The position numbers were made by a program, and so were the translations under genes. A stretch of DNA of 43,612 bases from Terriglobia bacterium (GTDB taxonomy: Bacteria > Acidobacteriota > Thermoanaerobaculia > Thermoanaerobaculales > Thermoanaerobaculaceae). The notes beneath the pieces are model-generated. The model searched no databases. It was not told the origin of the DNA and saw nothing but the letters and a program-made list of their open reading frames with translations. Positions 42,602 to 43,612 of the stretch are shown piece after piece. Location: the NCBI GenBank assembly GCA_020073245.1, contig JAIQFQ010000031.1:1-43612 (forward strand), in the 5' to 3' direction. Positions within the stretch are counted from its first letter, which is position 1. Each line of letters starts with the position of its first letter.

Positions 42602-43314
42602 CCGCGGTTGTCCACCGTCACCCTAATGGCGTTGAGTGATTCCGCATCCAACACTTCCAGATGCACATGCATCGCCACATTCACCCCGCTGGTAACTTCG
42701 TTGCGATTCAGGTGGGTTACAAGAACCACATGGAGTGGCGCTTGGCCTTGCGCCTGCCATACCTGGCGAAGGTGTTGGATTGTTCGCACCGCCTCATCCG
42801 CCCCTAGACCGTCGAGAGTCTCATCGAGCAACAGGAAGCGACTAGTCGCCCTCGCTGACGCCAGGAGCTCAAGCGCCGAGCACAGATAGACCTTTCGCTG
42901 TTGGCCTCCACTTAGTTCGCCCAAGCGCCTTCGAAGAACCTCCTTGCCAAAGACCCCGTGGAGAAATGAGTTCTCGCGTGAAACCAGTTCGGAGACCTTC
43001 CAATGACTCACCTCTGGGGAAAGCTGTGGGATATATGCGACGGAGGCATCCTCGGCCTTGAGATCTGGTCCGAAGTCGAGGAGCCCATCCGTGGTGTCGC
43101 GCCCGTATCGGATCCGCGTATATAGAGCGCGGAGGAGTGTTGTCTTCCCGGAACCCGAGCGACCGGAGAGGAGCGACAGGCGAATCCAGCCATCAGGCGC
43201 CGCGTCCGGCCAGACCCAGCAACCTCCCGCCGGAACCTCGAAAGTCATGCTTGCGGCGCCCAACGTGATTTGGGCGCTGTGAAGCCGCAACGAGTAGAAT
43301 CTCTCCTTTGCCAT
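42598..43314 (-). CDS. ABC transporter ATP-binding protein
   Basis: Protein of 238 residues. Walker A GRSGSGKTT (51-59), Q-loop Gln97 (VAYIPQLSP), signature LSGGQQRK (134-141), Walker B RFLLLDETLDGLG (159-171) and a switch histidine region LVTHLNRNEVT are all present, so it should hydrolyse ATP. It energises the permease and binding protein encoded after it. The first gene of a four-gene operon joined by ATGA overlaps. Start ATG at 43314; a TTG 6 codons upstream (43332) is an alternative, and no strong ribosome site marks either. It lies divergent, by 73 nt, from the pckA fragment. Confidence 0.88.
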   Translation of the reverse strand: MAKERFYSLRLHSAQITLGAASMTFEVPAGGCWVWPDAAPDGWIRLSLLSGRSGSGKTTLLRALYTRIRYGRDTTDGLLDFGPDLKAEDASVAYIPQLSPEVSHWKVSELVSRENSFLHGVFGKEVLRRRLGELSGGQQRKVYLCSALELLASARATSRFLLLDETLDGLGADEAVRTIQHLRQVWQAQGQAPLHVVLVTHLNRNEVTSGVNVAMHVHLEVLDAESLNAIRVTVDNRG

Positions 43315-43386
43315 AAGGCAAGCTTTCGGCAACGTTCCATTGATTCTATCTCAAGTCGCCACGCAATCGCGCGACGAGCAGCACGA

Positions 43387-43612
43387 CAGGACGACGTCGT
43401 CTTCCTGCGTCGCGACGGCAGCTCGTACGGCACCGAGTTGGGGTTCTACGTCAAGACCGACGTGGACGTGAAGCTCCAGGAGGCGATGTACAACGCGCTC
43501 ATCCACCACACGGCGCTGCTCGAGAACGTCATGGTCGACGCCAAGGGCAAGATCGACTTTCTCGACGAGCGCCTGGGCGAGAACGGCCGCGGCGTGCTCG
43601 ACCGCCGCGAGC
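43387..43612 (+). pseudogene. 5'-truncated second copy of pckA, cut by the window edge
   Basis: From CAG GAC GAC on, this reads in the pckA frame (QDDVVFLRRDGSSYGTE...). 43411-43612 is identical to 34279-34480. The three codons before differ (GTC for ATC, GTC for GTG, CGT for CGC), and upstream of 43387 there is no pckA similarity. So the copy begins mid-gene at the codon for Gln265. Either a real duplication or an assembly join; the sequence runs off the end of the window. Confidence 0.7.

Larger units (their letters stand above)
35335..43386. other. Putative acquired island of lower G+C between pckA and a pckA fragment
   Basis: Base composition drops visibly from about 35.4 kb onwards (long A/T-richer runs such as in 38.5-38.7 kb and 42.2-42.5 kb) compared with the strongly G+C-rich genes to the left. 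It holds the NTPase-nuclease and an ABC/methyltransferase operon, and is bracketed by complete pckA and a 5'-truncated second copy. No integrase, transposase, tRNA site or terminal inverted repeat was found. The boundaries are inferred from composition and the direct repeat. Confidence 0.5.

Noticed and set aside
43315..43386. Promoter of the ABC operon with TAGAAT as -10
   Set aside because: No -35 hexamer at proper spacing on the minus strand.
1..43612. tRNA genes, rRNA genes, IS elements or integrases
   Set aside because: None recognised by eye on either strand; in particular no transposase or integrase was found near the island.

Overview
The window is 43.6 kb of dense, G+C-rich bacterial DNA with very few gaps and no rRNA, tRNA or CRISPR array that I can see. 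Gene content (acyl-CoA carboxylase, ArfB, TonB, PBP1b-type murein synthase, WaaP-like kinase, GT39 glycosyltransferase, a ~620-residue PEP carboxykinase, proton-oligopeptide-type transporter) indicates a Gram-negative, double-membraned bacterium. The mixture of families and the purine/pyrimidine-arm repeats in intergenic gaps remind me of uncultured Acidobacteriota; that assignment is an inference. The right end finishes inside a repeated sequence, so this may be a metagenome contig.

Layout. 1-3.6 kb: an acyl-CoA carboxylase pair (biotin carrier fragment and carboxyltransferase) divergent from an acyl-CoA synthetase. 3.7-5.3 kb: two tandem TPM-domain proteins. 5.4-10.7 kb: arfB, a TonB-like protein, a short YigZ-type protein, a POT-type transporter, a PilZ protein and a secreted L-asparaginase. 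10.8-18 kb: EamA transporter, M48 membrane protease, UMF1-type MFS protein, WaaP-like kinase, GT39 membrane glycosyltransferase and a ferritin-like protein. 18.0-26.2 kb, all on the minus strand: flotillin, an aminotransferase fused to an HprK/PEPCK-like P-loop domain, a membrane SPFH protein with 74-residue repeats resembling major vault protein architecture, a homoserine-dehydrogenase-like SAF protein, and a translationally coupled glycosyltransferase. 26.5-35.3 kb: histidine phosphatase, PBP1b, a lipocalin-like protein coupled to a three-part membrane fusion (isoprenylcysteine-methyltransferase-like, PAP2 phosphatase, Lgt-like), a frameshifted acetyltransferase and pckA.

From about 35.4 kb to 43.39 kb base composition visibly shifts to lower G+C. 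This stretch looks like an acquired island: a 1,422-residue STAND/NACHT-like NTPase with a C-terminal PD-(D/E)xK nuclease motif (candidate anti-phage defence protein), then on the other strand a four-gene operon (ABC ATPase, permease, lipoprotein binding protein, SAM methyltransferase) in which every junction is a 4-nt ATGA overlap. The last 202 nt of the window are an exact copy of an internal piece of pckA 9,132 nt upstream, so the island lies between a complete pckA and a 5'-truncated one. This is either a duplication made during integration or an assembly join.

The most distinctive points are the ICMT-PAP2-Lgt fusion, the aminotransferase/HprK-like fusion flanked by two SPFH proteins, the vault-like SPFH protein, the NTPase-nuclease in its island, and the family of intergenic purine/pyrimidine elements at 5.3, 26.4 and 33.3 kb.
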